Of a stretch of DNA of 38,908 nucleotides, positions 6,990-15,324 are shown piece after piece. A program made the position numbers and the translations under genes. The notes below the pieces were generated by a model that made no database searches, was not told where the DNA came from, and was given only the letters and a program-made list of their open reading frames with translations. The stretch's first letter is position 1. Each line of letters opens with the position of its first letter. The DNA comes from an uncultured Eubacteriales bacterium (GTDB lineage Bacteria; Bacillota; Clostridia; Christensenellales; Aristaeellaceae), in the NCBI GenBank assembly GCA_902761825.1, contig CACWLY010000032.1:1-38908 (forward strand), given 5' to 3'.

Positions 6990-9185
6990 TCATTCGCGCT
7001 TCGGCGCGCGCACGATCCAGCGGTCGAACCATTGCAGCAGCCTGGGCAGAAGGAACAGCACCATCACGACGGAAATCAGCGCGCCGCGCGCGAGCATGGT
7101 GCCGATGGAAGAGATATAAAAGACGGAGCTTACGATCCCGACGGAAAAGCCGGCCACGACCAGCGCGGAACCGCTGGTCAGAATCGTCTGCACGGACAGC
7201 TGAATGGCCTGCGCGGCCGCCTGAGCGGGCGGAAGCGCAGCGCGCAGCGCGCGGTAATGGCTGGTGAGCAGGATGCCGTAATCGATCGTCGCGCCCATCT
7301 GCAGGCCAACGCAGATCAGATAGCACATAAAGAAGATGTCGCCGTCGTACCAGTTGGAGAAGCACATGTTGATCCAGATCGCGCCCTGGATTACGCATAC
7401 CAGCGTGAGAGGGATCAGCAGCGAGCGGAAAGAGATCAATACGACCAGGAATACGAACAGCACCGTGATGAGCGATACGCGCTGCAGGTCCTTGTGGAAG
7501 GATACCGCGATATCGTCCAGGGCCAGCATCGTGCCGGCCATTGCGGTGTCTTCGCCGTAAATGTCCCGCAGGATCGACCGGGTGGAAACGATCGTGTCAT
7601 GCACGTGGGGACTGGAAAAAGACAGATCCAGCGAAAGCAGCGCGCGCGAATAATGCGGACCGTTGAAAATGGCGTCCGCTTTTTTCAGCAGCGACCGCGC
7701 TTCCTCAAGCTGCTGCTCCGCGCCCTCGGGCATCAGGAAGGAATAGCGCTTCATTTTTTCGGACAGCGCATCCAGCAGCCTGTCGCCGCGGATCGGCGTT
7801 TTTATGCCCATCAGGCTGAGCGCCGTGCGCACGGAGGATTCGCTTCTTCCCAGCAGCTGCGCCGCGCTGACCGCGTCGTAATACGTGACCGCGGCCTTCC
7901 CGGTGGTGACCATGGACATCGCCTTCTGCACAACGGGCTTGCCGTCGGCAGTCAGCGCGCTGATTTCATCGATCATCCGCTCCTGACGGGCGATGCCTTC
8001 GTCGCTGTCGTCGCGGGGGAAAAGCAGCACCAGCTGGTTGGACTGCCCGAATATCTCGCCGATCTTTATGGCTTCCTCGTCGATATTGCGGACGGTATAC
8101 GTATACACGTTGCTGCGCTGCATGAACGCGCTGAACGCGATCAGAAGGATCAGCAGCACGGGAACGGCGCCGCGCAGCGTGCCGGATATCCTGCCGATGC
8201 CTTTTCCCGAAATCGAAACGGGCTTATGCCTGGTTTTGTCCAGCAGCGGGGACAGCGTCAGCAAAAGGCCGGGCATCATCAGGAAAACGGTCAGCATGCT
8301 CAGCAGTATGCCTTTTGCCAGAACGATGCCGATATCGTAGCCGATGGTAAAGCTCATGAACACCAGCGCGATCATGCCGCCGACGGTGGTCAGCGCGCTG
8401 GAGGAGATGGGCATGAAGGCGTCGCCGAGCGCCAGGATCATGGCCTGCTTCGGCTCGGTTCCGCTCGCGCGCTGCCGGTCGAAGGAGTTCATCAGCATGA
8501 TGGAGTAATCCATCGCCAGCGCCAGCTGCAGGATGGCGGTGACCGCGAAGGTGATAAAGGATATCGAATCGAAAATCCAGTTGCTGCCCATGTTGAGCAG
8601 GATGGATACGGCGATGATCACAAAGAAGACAAAGGGCTCCAGATAGGAGCTTGTCATAGCCAGCAGGATAAAAAATACGATCACGCAAGACACGAGCATC
8701 ACGGTGGGCATTTCGCTGTTGATGTTTTCGCGCAGCTTGCGCGTCTCCTTCACGCCGCCGCTGATCAGATGCTGCGTGCCGCTCAGGCGCTCTTCCACCT
8801 CGCTCAGCGTTTCTTCGGCGGTATCCGCGCTCATGTTTACGCTGATCAGGCGATAGCTGTGCCCGTCCGCCTCCTTATAGCCCTCCGCGGGATCGTGGAT
8901 CGAAAGGATCACGCCGTTCATGGCGGCAATGGCGTTCGCTTCGGCGACGGCGTCCTTTTCGCTTGCGTCGATCAGCACGACGGACAGCGCGTCGACGGGC
9001 GTAAACTCGCCGTTCATCAGGTTCAGGCCGCGCTTTGTCTCGGTGTTCTCGGCCAGATAGGAGGTAAGATCATAATTGACCTTCGTGCGGCCCAGCGTCA
9101 GCGCGGCCAGAACGGACAATCCCAATAAAAGCGCCATCAGCAAAAAGCGGACGCGGACGATCGATCGGGCAAGTTTTTGCTGCAA
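6990..9185 (-). CDS. MMPL/RND-type membrane transporter
   Basis: A 731-residue protein of the MMPL/HAE3 branch of the RND superfamily. The layout is TM1 at about 12-30, a large extracytoplasmic domain, five helices near 165-330, then a second half with TM7 near 340-360, a second external domain and five final helices. Internal duplication is clear (LALAMDYSIMLMNSF in the first half against MGATIDYGILLTSHY in the second), each with a polar residue typical of the proton pathway. Members move lipids or hydrophobic compounds; the substrate here is unknown. The start is TTG at 9185-9183 with GAAAGGAAG upstream. It is separated from the ABC operon by a terminator and has its own palindrome-bearing promoter region. 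Confidence 0.87.
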   Translation of the reverse strand: MQQKLARSIVRVRFLLMALLLGLSVLAALTLGRTKVNYDLTSYLAENTETKRGLNLMNGEFTPVDALSVVLIDASEKDAVAEANAIAAMNGVILSIHDPAEGYKEADGHSYRLISVNMSADTAEETLSEVEERLSGTQHLISGGVKETRKLRENINSEMPTVMLVSCVIVFFILLAMTSSYLEPFVFFVIIAVSILLNMGSNWIFDSISFITFAVTAILQLALAMDYSIMLMNSFDRQRASGTEPKQAMILALGDAFMPISSSALTTVGGMIALVFMSFTIGYDIGIVLAKGILLSMLTVFLMMPGLLLTLSPLLDKTRHKPVSISGKGIGRISGTLRGAVPVLLILLIAFSAFMQRSNVYTYTVRNIDEEAIKIGEIFGQSNQLVLLFPRDDSDEGIARQERMIDEISALTADGKPVVQKAMSMVTTGKAAVTYYDAVSAAQLLGRSESSVRTALSLMGIKTPIRGDRLLDALSEKMKRYSFLMPEGAEQQLEEARSLLKKADAIFNGPHYSRALLSLDLSFSSPHVHDTIVSTRSILRDIYGEDTAMAGTMLALDDIAVSFHKDLQRVSLITVLFVFLVVLISFRSLLIPLTLVCVIQGAIWINMCFSNWYDGDIFFMCYLICVGLQMGATIDYGILLTSHYRALRAALPPAQAAAQAIQLSVQTILTSGSALVVAGFSVGIVSSVFYISSIGTMLARGALISVVMVLFLLPRLLQWFDRWIVRAPKRE

Positions 9186-9226
9186 GGGTTACGCTTCCTT
9201 TCACAGAAAACACAAATTTTATATAT

Positions 9227-9245
9227 TTTACCATATAAAGGTAAA
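9227..9245. promoter_or_regulatory. Candidate operator palindrome upstream of the MMPL gene
   Basis: TTTACC (9227-9232) and GGTAAA (9240-9245) form an inverted repeat with a 7-base AT-only centre, in the AT-rich leader 42 bases upstream of the MMPL start. The palindrome lies where a promoter for the minus-strand gene should be. TetR-type repressors often control MMPL transporters through such sites, but no regulator gene is adjacent, so the binder is unknown. Confidence 0.45.
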
Positions 9246-9253
9246 TTTTGCAT

Positions 9254-9280
9254 CAAAAAAATAACGGCGCTTTCGCGCCG
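9254..9280 (-). terminator. Intrinsic terminator of the amino acid ABC operon
   Basis: On the minus strand CGGCGC-GAAA-GCGCCG (9280-9265) forms a 6-bp GC stem with a GAAA tetraloop, followed by TTATTTTTTTG (9264-9254). It lies 16 bases after the stop codon of the ATPase gene and ends that operon before the MMPL promoter region. Confidence 0.85.
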
Positions 9281-9296
9281 CGGATGGTTTAATGGA

Positions 9297-10034
9297 TTAC
9301 AGTACTTTATGCAGGAAACTGATCAGGCGCGGGCTTTCGGGATGAGCGAAAAACTCGTGACTGGGCTTGTCCTCTTCGATATGCCCGCCCTCCAGGAACA
9401 GCGTGCGGCTGCTGACCTCGCGGGCGAAGCGCATTTCGTGGGTGACTACGATCATCGACATGCCGGATTCGGCCAGCGCCTTCATCACGTCCAGCACCTC
9501 GCCGATCATTTCGGGGTCCAGCGCGCTGGTCGGCTCGTCAAACAGCATGACCTCGGGCTCCATCATCAGCGCGCGTACGATGGCGATGCGCTGCTTCTGG
9601 CCGCCGCTGAGCTGGCTGGGGTAGGAGTGCGCTTTGTCGCTGAGCCCGACGCGCTTGAGCAGCGCGACCGCCTTTTCCTCGGCCTGCTCTTTGGGCACTT
9701 TTTTGATTTTGATGGGCGCGGCCGTCAGATTGCGCATCACGTTCATGTTCTCAAACAGATTGAACTGCTGAAATACCATGCCCATCTTCTGCCGGTGCAG
9801 GTTGATATCGGTCTTTTTGTCGCAGATATCGATCCCGTCAAACAGGATCTGCCCGCTGGTGGGCGTTTCCAGCAGGTTAAGACACCGCAGAAAGGTGCTC
9901 TTGCCGCCGCCGGAGGGACCGATCACGCTGACCACCTCGCCCGCGTGGAACGTGGTGCTGATGTTGTCCAGAACGGTCAGCCTGCCGAACTTTTTGGTCA
10001 GGTTTTTCACCTGGATCATGTCACTTGCGGCCAC
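9297..10034 (-). CDS. Polar amino acid ABC transporter ATPase (GlnQ-like)
   Basis: A 245-residue ABC ATPase of the polar amino acid uptake class. It shows Walker [10 protein letters not shown] (about 39-47), the Q-loop VFQQFNLF, the signature LSGGQKQR, Walker [16 protein letters not shown] and the switch His in VTHEMRFA. It would power import together with the permease and binding protein encoded just upstream. The GTG start (10034) lies 7 bases after GGAGG and within the end of the permease gene, giving a 14-base overlap and probable translational coupling. An internal ATG at 10019 is possible but has no such site. Confidence 0.93.
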   Translation of the reverse strand: MAASDMIQVKNLTKKFGRLTVLDNISTTFHAGEVVSVIGPSGGGKSTFLRCLNLLETPTSGQILFDGIDICDKKTDINLHRQKMGMVFQQFNLFENMNVMRNLTAAPIKIKKVPKEQAEEKAVALLKRVGLSDKAHSYPSQLSGGQKQRIAIVRALMMEPEVMLFDEPTSALDPEMIGEVLDVMKALAESGMSMIVVTHEMRFAREVSSRTLFLEGGHIEEDKPSHEFFAHPESPRLISFLHKVL

Positions 10035-10716
10035 GGCGAAGCCTCCTTTCCATCAGCGAAATCAGCCGGCTGCTCACAAAGGTGAGCACGAAATAAATCA
10101 TCGCGGCGATGAACAGGCATTCGAGCGTCTTGTAGTTTTTCGCTTTCACGCCGTTTGTGCGGAACATCAGATCGGCGATGCCGATCACCGATACGATCGA
10201 GCTTTCCTTGATCACCGTCACAAACTCGTTGCCGAGGGCAGGCAGGATATTACGGATGGCCTGGGGCAGAATCACCAGCGTCATGCTCTGGCTTTTTTTG
10301 AAGCCCAGCGAACGCGCGGCTTCCATCTGCCCCACGTCCACCGCCTGGATGCCGCTGCGGATCACCTCGGCCACATACGCGCAGCTGTTCAGGCTCATGG
10401 CCACGATGCCGGCGGCAAAACGCTGGAAGTTTTCAATGAAAGGCACGTCGGGAAAGCTGACGCCGATCATGGGCAGACCGTAGAAAATGAACATCAGCTG
10501 CACCATCAGCGGGGTGCCGCGGAAGAATTCGATATACGCCGTAGCCAGCCATTTGAGGGGCTTGATGCCGCTCAGCTTGGCCATCGCCATCAGGATGCCC
10601 AGCAGCGTGCCGAACAGCACGGTGAAAAACGCGATGATCAGCGTGTTCTGAACGCCCTCCAGGAAAAAGCGATAATACTTTTCCAGCGTTGTCCAGACGT
10701 TGACGAAGAAAGTCAT
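10021..10716 (-). CDS. Polar amino acid ABC transporter permease
   Basis: A 231-residue inner-membrane permease of the HisM/GlnP type, with an N-terminal helix [20 protein letters not shown], the conserved [13 protein letters not shown] segment and the EAA coupling loop [22 protein letters not shown] at about 145-167. A single permease gene suggests a homodimer. The start ATG follows AGGAGG by 6 bases. It sits 91 bases after the binding-protein gene, with an inverted repeat in between. The amino acid transported cannot be told from the sequence. Confidence 0.92.
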   Translation of the reverse strand: MTFFVNVWTTLEKYYRFFLEGVQNTLIIAFFTVLFGTLLGILMAMAKLSGIKPLKWLATAYIEFFRGTPLMVQLMFIFYGLPMIGVSFPDVPFIENFQRFAAGIVAMSLNSCAYVAEVIRSGIQAVDVGQMEAARSLGFKKSQSMTLVILPQAIRNILPALGNEFVTVIKESSIVSVIGIADLMFRTNGVKAKNYKTLECLFIAAMIYFVLTFVSSRLISLMERRLRRGRK

Positions 10717-10761
10717 GGGTTCCTCCTGGGTGAATCGTAATGCGCCTATGACAGACGGAAA

Positions 10762-10789
10762 GCCGTGAAACCGTTTCCGGCTTCACGGC
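10762..10789 (-). promoter_or_regulatory. Hairpin between binding-protein and permease genes
   Basis: GCCGTGAA (10762-10769) and TTCACGGC (10782-10789) form an 8-bp stem with a 12-base loop in the intercistronic gap. There is no T run, so it probably protects the abundant binding-protein transcript or slows polymerase, a common way to produce more binding protein than permease. Inference only. Confidence 0.45.
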
Positions 10790-10807
10790 GCGTGAAATTC
10801 CGAAATA

Positions 10808-11602
10808 TTATTCGGCGGCTTCGCTGGTGGCGACCACGGCGGCGTCGTAAGCGGCCTGATAGGAGCCGTCCTCGACGACCTTGGTGATCACTTCGTTCAC
10901 CGCGGCGAGCAGATCGGGGTTGCCCTGGGCGATAATGGCGGCCTTGCCGAAGCTGGCTTCCTCGGCGGTGAAGGCGAAGTTGCTCACTTCGAGCGTGCCT
11001 TCGCTGGCAGCCACCATGGAGAGGCCAACGGCGGAGTCGACCACGAAGCCGACGATGTTGCCGTTGATGGTCTCGAGCGCCAGCTCGGGATAGGTCTTGA
11101 GCTCGAACAGCTGGCTTTCGGGCAGCGCCTTTTCGATCAGCTGGCTCTGGATGGTGCCCTGCTGCGCGCCGACCTGCTTGCCCGCCATGGCTTCCTTGGT
11201 GGCGTACACATCGGCGTTGCCGGCCTTAACGATCAGCAGCTGGGCGCTGGTCTCGTACAGGACCGAGAAATCGATCACTTCGGCGCGCTCGTCGGTGCGG
11301 GTGAAAGCGGCGATGCCGATATCCACCAGGCCGCTCTGTACGGCGGGAATGATGCCGTCGAAGTCCATGTTCTGGATCTCGAGCTCAACGCCCAGGGCGT
11401 CGGCGATCTGCTGGGCCAGCCAGATATCGCAGCCCGCGTAGCCGGCGTTGTCGTCCAGGTATTCATAGGGCGGATAGGTGGCCTCGGTGCCCATTACGAT
11501 CTTATTGTTCTTCTGGATTTTCTCCAATACGCCTTCAGCGGAAGCGGAAACGGCGCCCAGGATCAGGACCAGGGCCACCAGGAGAGCGAACAGCTTTTTC
11601 AT
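10808..11602 (-). CDS. Amino acid ABC transporter substrate-binding protein (SBP family 3)
   Basis: A 264-residue family 3 solute-binding protein. A cleavable signal peptide (MKKLFALLVALVLILG ending ASA-EG) precedes the mature domain. The family signatures GTEATYPPYEYLDDN, GCDIWLAQQIADALG and IGIAAFTRTDERAEVIDFS make up the ligand pocket, with Arg in TRTDER as the usual carboxylate binder. No lipobox cysteine is present, which is unusual for a Gram-positive binding protein; retention at the membrane may rely on the permease or uncleaved signal. It is the first gene of the operon, with SD GGAGG 10 bases before the ATG. Confidence 0.9.
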   Translation of the reverse strand: MKKLFALLVALVLILGAVSASAEGVLEKIQKNNKIVMGTEATYPPYEYLDDNAGYAGCDIWLAQQIADALGVELEIQNMDFDGIIPAVQSGLVDIGIAAFTRTDERAEVIDFSVLYETSAQLLIVKAGNADVYATKEAMAGKQVGAQQGTIQSQLIEKALPESQLFELKTYPELALETINGNIVGFVVDSAVGLSMVAASEGTLEVSNFAFTAEEASFGKAAIIAQGNPDLLAAVNEVITKVVEDGSYQAAYDAAVVATSEAAE

Positions 11603-11645
11603 CGTACATTACCTCCACTTAAAGAAAAATTAATGTATGCGCATT

Positions 11646-11673
11646 ATTATACGCGGCATCTCCGGCTTGTCAA
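11646..11673 (-). promoter_or_regulatory. Promoter of the amino acid ABC operon
   Basis: Minus strand TTGACA (11673-11668), a 16-base spacer and TATAAT (11651-11646) match sigma-A consensus at all 12 positions. The start of transcription would fall near 11639, about 36 bases before the binding-protein start codon. Confidence 0.85.
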
Positions 11674-11707
11674 GAGGATTTGCAAAAATATTTATAATAT
11701 TTACAAA

Positions 11708-12871
11708 TTATGCATTCTGGATGCATATATGCATTTTCTCCAGCCGGTCCATCGCCTCCGCCAGCTTTTCGGTGGGCACCGTGGCGGCGATGCGGAAATG
11801 CCCCCGGCCGGCCAGGCCGAAGGCGCTGCCGGGCGAAACGAGCAGATGCGCTTCTTCCAGTAAAATACCGCAGAATTCCTTATCGTCCATCCCCGTTTTT
11901 TCGATGCCGGGAAAGAGATAGAACGTTCCCCGGGGCCGCTGAAGCGTGATCCAGGGGATGGCCTGCAGCCTGTCCGCTGTGTAATACACGCGCTCCTTGT
12001 ATTGGGATATATATTCGGCGGCGATCTGTTCGCGGATCGAAAGCGCGTGCAGGGCGGCGCGCTGGGAAATGGCGGGCGTCGTATAGGTCAGACCGTTGTT
12101 CACGTGCTGGAACACGCGGATCAGATCGGGATGCGCGATGATGCAGCCCACGCGCCAGCCCGTCATCATGAAGTTTTTGCTGAAGCTGTTCAGCGTGACG
12201 GTGCGATCCTTCATTCCCGGCAGCGTGCGCAGGGGAATGAATTCGCCGTCGTACAGATAGCGGGTATAAATTTCATCGGCGACGGCCAGCAAATCGGCTT
12301 CACGGGCGACCCGTGCGATCATTTCGAGCGTTTCGCGCCCGTAGGCCGCGCCGGTGGGATTGCAGGGCGTGTTCAGGATCAGCGCGCGGGTACGGGGCGT
12401 GATCGCCGCGTGCAGCGCGTCTTCGCGGGGCAGAAAGCCGTCCTCGGAGCGGGTGACGACCTCCACGCATTTTCCGCCGGCCAGCTCGATCTGCTGCTGA
12501 TAGACGGCGAAATACGGGCCGAACACGATGACCTCGTCCCCGGGATCGAGCAGCCCCAGCATGACCTGGCTCATGCCCATGCAGCTGGACGTGGTGATCA
12601 GCACCTCGGCGGGGGTGACCCGCGCGTCAAAATCCGCCTGCCAGGCGGCGCAGATGGCGTCGATCAGCTCGGGATCGCCCTTGGGATCGCCGTAATGGGT
12701 ATAGCCCGCGCAGGCGTCCCGGTACGCGGCGTCGATGATGCGCCGGTCGGTGATAAAATCGGTATCGCCGATGCTCAGATCGATGATATCATTGTAGCGG
12801 CGAAGCGCTTCGGTATCCAGGGAAAGGCCGCTTTGCGCGTTCCGGAACCGTTTTGCAATGTATTTCTGCAT
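11708..12871 (-). CDS. Class I/II pyridoxal-phosphate aminotransferase
   Basis: A 387-residue fold-type I aminotransferase (AspC/aminotransferase class I). Landmarks are HYGDPKGDPEL near residue 60, NTPCNPTGAA near 168 (cofactor Asn), VADEIYTRYLYDG near 198 (cofactor Asp and Tyr) and NSFSKNFMMTGWRVG with the Schiff-base Lys232. The substrate-carboxylate Arg is in HFRIAAT near the C-terminus. It starts 2 bases after the LarA-like gene stop with AGGAGG inside that gene, so the two are translated together. A link to a 2-hydroxy acid or keto acid made by the LarA-like enzyme is a reasonable guess; the substrate is not identifiable. Confidence 0.88.
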   Translation of the reverse strand: MQKYIAKRFRNAQSGLSLDTEALRRYNDIIDLSIGDTDFITDRRIIDAAYRDACAGYTHYGDPKGDPELIDAICAAWQADFDARVTPAEVLITTSSCMGMSQVMLGLLDPGDEVIVFGPYFAVYQQQIELAGGKCVEVVTRSEDGFLPREDALHAAITPRTRALILNTPCNPTGAAYGRETLEMIARVAREADLLAVADEIYTRYLYDGEFIPLRTLPGMKDRTVTLNSFSKNFMMTGWRVGCIIAHPDLIRVFQHVNNGLTYTTPAISQRAALHALSIREQIAAEYISQYKERVYYTADRLQAIPWITLQRPRGTFYLFPGIEKTGMDDKEFCGILLEEAHLLVSPGSAFGLAGRGHFRIAATVPTEKLAEAMDRLEKMHICIQNA

Positions 12872-12873
12872 GG

Positions 12874-14151
12874 TCAGGCCTCCTGGGGACAGGGAATCAC
12901 CGTGCCGCCGTTTTCGATCACGTAAAGCGATTTGCCGCCGAGATCGGCAGCGGCCAAAAGATCCTCCATATTGCCGTACGCTTCTATGCCCATAGGCGCT
13001 ATGATTTCGGGGGCGATGGAGGTGAGCATCATGACGCGGTAGCGCTGCGCCTGCTCGCAGTTGAGAAAAAAGATATAGCCCGGAACGGTGAAATGCTCGC
13101 GCAGGCGCTTTTCGATCGAGCCGTCCCTGAGGTTTTGGATCCAGTCGAAGTATTCGGACGGTCCGCCGCCCTCCCGCGCTTCGATGATCAGGATCAGCGT
13201 GCCGCCGCGCCTCAGGCACGGTTCCACGTTGTCGATGGTCTTTGTGCCCTGATACAGCGACATATCCTTGGGATAGCCGCCGCAGCCGGCGATAACGGCG
13301 TCGGCCTTGCGGGGGATGGGAACGCGGTAGATCGCGTCCGCCGCCTCGCAGCTTTTTTGCCAGCTTTCCAGATAGTGGCCGGCGTAGATCTGCGCCAGCT
13401 GCATTTCCGCGTTCATGACCAGATTGATCATAAAGAGATGCGGCACAAGCGCCGCGGCTTCGCACATGTCCTGATGCAGCGGGTTGTCCTCGAGCTTTCC
13501 GTTGCCGATGCGCGGATTGCTGCGGAAAACGCGGGGATCCAGCGCGAAGGCGTGGTTGTGCTTGATGGTTTCCATGCCGCTGACGCCGGGGAGGATGCTT
13601 TTGCGTCCGCCGCCGAAGCCCGCCATGACGTGATGCACGCAGGCGCCAAGGCAGATCACCCTGTCGGCCCGGGCGGCGCAGGGATTGATCCGGACCGGCG
13701 TGCCGTGAGGCGTGTCGCCCATATAGACCAGATCGTCGGCCAGGCAGTCGTGGTTGACCACCCTGACGGTATCGTATACGGCGTCTGTCACCAGCGTGCG
13801 CAGTTCTTTTTCATCGCCGCCGGGGTGCGTGCCGTTCGCCACCAGAATCGTAACGTTTTCAGGCTTTACGCCGCAATGTGCATATAAATAATCCAGCAGC
13901 GGCGGGATGACTTTGTCCTGCCGCATCCAGAAGCGGCTCATGTCGCTGACGATCAGGCAGACGCTGTCGCCCGGCGCGATGAAATCCCGCAGGGGCATGC
14001 AGCCGATCGGGCGTTCGACGGCCCGCGCCAGCGCGCCGGGGATATCGGTCAGGGCGGGAACGTGATTGCCGTGAAGCACGCCAAGAATGTTTTTTTCATC
14101 CAGATCGGCCGATACCGCGCCGTCTCCATAGCGGAAGGTGAACCGTTTCAT
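12874..14151 (-). CDS. LarA family nickel-pincer 2-hydroxyacid racemase/epimerase
   Basis: A 425-residue member of the lactate racemase family (DUF2088 N-terminal domain). LarA uses a nickel-pincer nucleotide joined to a lysine to racemise 2-hydroxyacids by hydride transfer. All known key positions are present: SDMSR (Arg73), NGTHPGGDE (His109), CVHHVMAGF (His174), GGGRKSILPG (Lys184, the cofactor lysine) and KHNH (His200). An active holoenzyme is therefore plausible. It needs LarB, LarC and LarE to build the cofactor; none is in this window. The family has many members with other substrates, so lactate is not assured. ATG 14151 follows CGGAGG by 4 bases. First gene of a two-gene operon. Confidence 0.88.
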   Translation of the reverse strand: MKRFTFRYGDGAVSADLDEKNILGVLHGNHVPALTDIPGALARAVERPIGCMPLRDFIAPGDSVCLIVSDMSRFWMRQDKVIPPLLDYLYAHCGVKPENVTILVANGTHPGGDEKELRTLVTDAVYDTVRVVNHDCLADDLVYMGDTPHGTPVRINPCAARADRVICLGACVHHVMAGFGGGRKSILPGVSGMETIKHNHAFALDPRVFRSNPRIGNGKLEDNPLHQDMCEAAALVPHLFMINLVMNAEMQLAQIYAGHYLESWQKSCEAADAIYRVPIPRKADAVIAGCGGYPKDMSLYQGTKTIDNVEPCLRRGGTLILIIEAREGGGPSEYFDWIQNLRDGSIEKRLREHFTVPGYIFFLNCEQAQRYRVMMLTSIAPEIIAPMGIEAYGNMEDLLAAADLGGKSLYVIENGGTVIPCPQEA

Positions 14152-14185
14152 ACTGCCTCCGTGCTTTCGCAGAATACCGGAAAAG

Positions 14186-14214
14186 ATTGTATCATGATAA
14201 ACGGCCTTTGTCCA
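14186..14214 (-). promoter_or_regulatory. Promoter of the larA-like/aminotransferase operon
   Basis: Minus strand TGGACA (14214-14209), a 17-base spacer and TACAAT (14191-14186) lie 35 bases upstream of the start codon. It is divergent from the riboswitch promoter; the two -35 boxes are about 20 bases apart. Confidence 0.75.
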
Positions 14215-14233
14215 GTTTGGCGAAAATAATCTA

Positions 14234-14261
14234 TTGACAACGGCATCGACGGTAGTATAAT
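14234..14261 (+). promoter_or_regulatory. Promoter of the FMN riboswitch operon
   Basis: TTGACA (14234-14239), a 16-base spacer and TATAAT (14256-14261) are full consensus. Transcription should start near 14268, just before the riboswitch, which is what a riboswitch-controlled unit needs. Confidence 0.87.
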
Positions 14262-14281
14262 AAGGGCGAATTGAATAAGCG

Positions 14282-14390
14282 TTCTTCAGGGCAGGGTGCA
14301 AGTCCCTACCGGCGGTACAGCCCGCGAGCCGAAAGGTTGATCCGGTGAAAGTCCGGGGCCGACAGTATAGTCTGGATGGAAGAAGAAAGC
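14282..14390 (+). ncRNA. FMN riboswitch (RFN element)
   Basis: The sequence carries the full conserved core of the RFN element: AGGGCAGGGTGCAAGTCCC and ACCGGCGGT near 14288-14316, AGCCCGCGAGCC (14319-14330), TTGATCCGGTGAAAGTCCGG and GGCCGACAGTATAGTCTGGATG up to 14378. TTCTTC (14282-14287) can pair with GAAGAA (14382-14387) as the closing P1 stem. The element binds flavin mononucleotide and normally turns expression off when FMN is plentiful. Its downstream platform is the hairpin at 14415-14438. The genes it controls are an ABC importer, not rib biosynthesis genes or ribU. That makes the transporter a candidate flavin importer. Confidence 0.96.
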
Positions 14391-14414
14391 GAGTTTGTGT
14401 GAATCCGCATTTTT

Positions 14415-14444
14415 CCTCCTGAAGCGCGCTTCGGGAGGTTTTTG
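14415..14444 (+). promoter_or_regulatory. Shine-Dalgarno-sequestering hairpin of the FMN riboswitch
   Basis: CCTCC (14415-14419), T, GAAG and CTTC, G, GGAGG (14434-14438) form an 11-bp stem with a CGCG loop. Its 3' arm GGGAGG is the only good Shine-Dalgarno of the first permease gene, 7 bases before the TTG start at 14446. Five T residues follow, so it may also terminate transcription. GGAAGAA (14378-14384), part of which belongs to P1, can instead pair with TTTTTCC (14410-14416), which would open the stem when P1 is not formed. This gives an FMN-off switch; the pairing is my reading of the sequence and untested. Confidence 0.75.
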
Positions 14445-14445
14445 T

Positions 14446-15324
14446 TTGCAGCGAGTCGATCGCAGGCCGGGCCGCGGCGGAATCAAGCCCTATCTGTTTT
14501 TGCTCCCCATGATCGTTTTTGCGGTGGGCTTTGTTTATTACCCCTTCGCTAAAACGATCATGCAGAGCGTTTCGGTGGTCAATTTCCGGGGCGAAATGAC
14601 GGCGTTTGCCGGCCTGGATAATTTCCGCTATCTGTTTTCGCGGCGGGAGTTTTCGATTGCCATGGGCAACACGCTCAGGCTCATGCTGATCAACGTGCCG
14701 GTGACCGTCGTGATCACCATCCTGCTCGCCTGGTTCAGCGCGGTCCCGCGCCGCTGGGGGCCGGTCTACGAAACCATGCTCGCGCTGCCCATGACGGTGT
14801 CGATGTCGGCGATCACGCTGATCTTTAAGGTGCTGCTCAATCCCACGGTGGGGTTCGTCAATTACGCGCTCGGCCTGAACGTCGGCTGGTACACCGACCG
14901 GCACACCGCCATGAGCGGCATCCTGATGCTGACGGTATGGATGGGCATCGGGTTCAATTTCCTTTTGTTCCTGTCGGCCTTCCGCGCGGTGCCCGAGGAC
15001 ATGATCGGCAGCGCGAAGCTGGACGGCGCGGGCCCGCTGACCGTGCTTTTCCGCATCCAGCTGCCCATGATATCGCCGACCCTCCTGTATGTTGCCTGTA
15101 CCAATATGATCCAGGCCATGATGACCAGCGGCCCCATCCTGATCCTGACGCAGGGCGGGCCGTCGCGCGCCACCACCACGCTGATCTATCTGATGTATAC
15201 GGCGGGGTACCGCTCGGCCAATTACGGCCTTGCCGCCGCCGTCAGCCTGATCGCCTTCGCCATGACGCTGACGTTCGCGATCCTGCTGCTGCTGCGCGAA
15301 GGGAAGAAGGTGCATTACCAGTGA
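14446..15324 (+). CDS. CUT1-type ABC importer permease (UgpA/MalF-like), FMN riboswitch-controlled
   Basis: A 292-residue permease with six predicted helices starting at KPYLFLLPMIVFAVGFVYYPF. The EAA coupling loop SAKLDGAGPLTVLFRIQLP is near residues 187-205, as in UgpA, MalF and other carbohydrate uptake class 1 permeases. I start it at TTG 14446, because GGGAGG lies 7 bases upstream and the frame further up is riboswitch RNA. Being first behind the FMN riboswitch it should be repressed by FMN. Homology alone would suggest sugars or glycerol phosphate; the riboswitch suggests riboflavin, FMN, FAD or a precursor. It overlaps the next permease by 4 bases. Confidence 0.88.
   Translation: MQRVDRRPGRGGIKPYLFLLPMIVFAVGFVYYPFAKTIMQSVSVVNFRGEMTAFAGLDNFRYLFSRREFSIAMGNTLRLMLINVPVTVVITILLAWFSAVPRRWGPVYETMLALPMTVSMSAITLIFKVLLNPTVGFVNYALGLNVGWYTDRHTAMSGILMLTVWMGIGFNFLLFLSAFRAVPEDMIGSAKLDGAGPLTVLFRIQLPMISPTLLYVACTNMIQAMMTSGPILILTQGGPSRATTTLIYLMYTAGYRSANYGLAAAVSLIAFAMTLTFAILLLLREGKKVHYQ

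Noticed and set aside
6948..9128. Long plus-strand open frame of over 700 codons
   Set aside because: It mirrors the MMPL gene; composition (His, Gln, Arg) and lack of any motif mark it as a shadow.
11721..11734. Perfect palindrome ATGCATATATGCAT
   Set aside because: It falls inside the last codons of the aminotransferase gene and is explained by the Met-His-Ile-Cys-Ile codons; nothing else supports an operator there.
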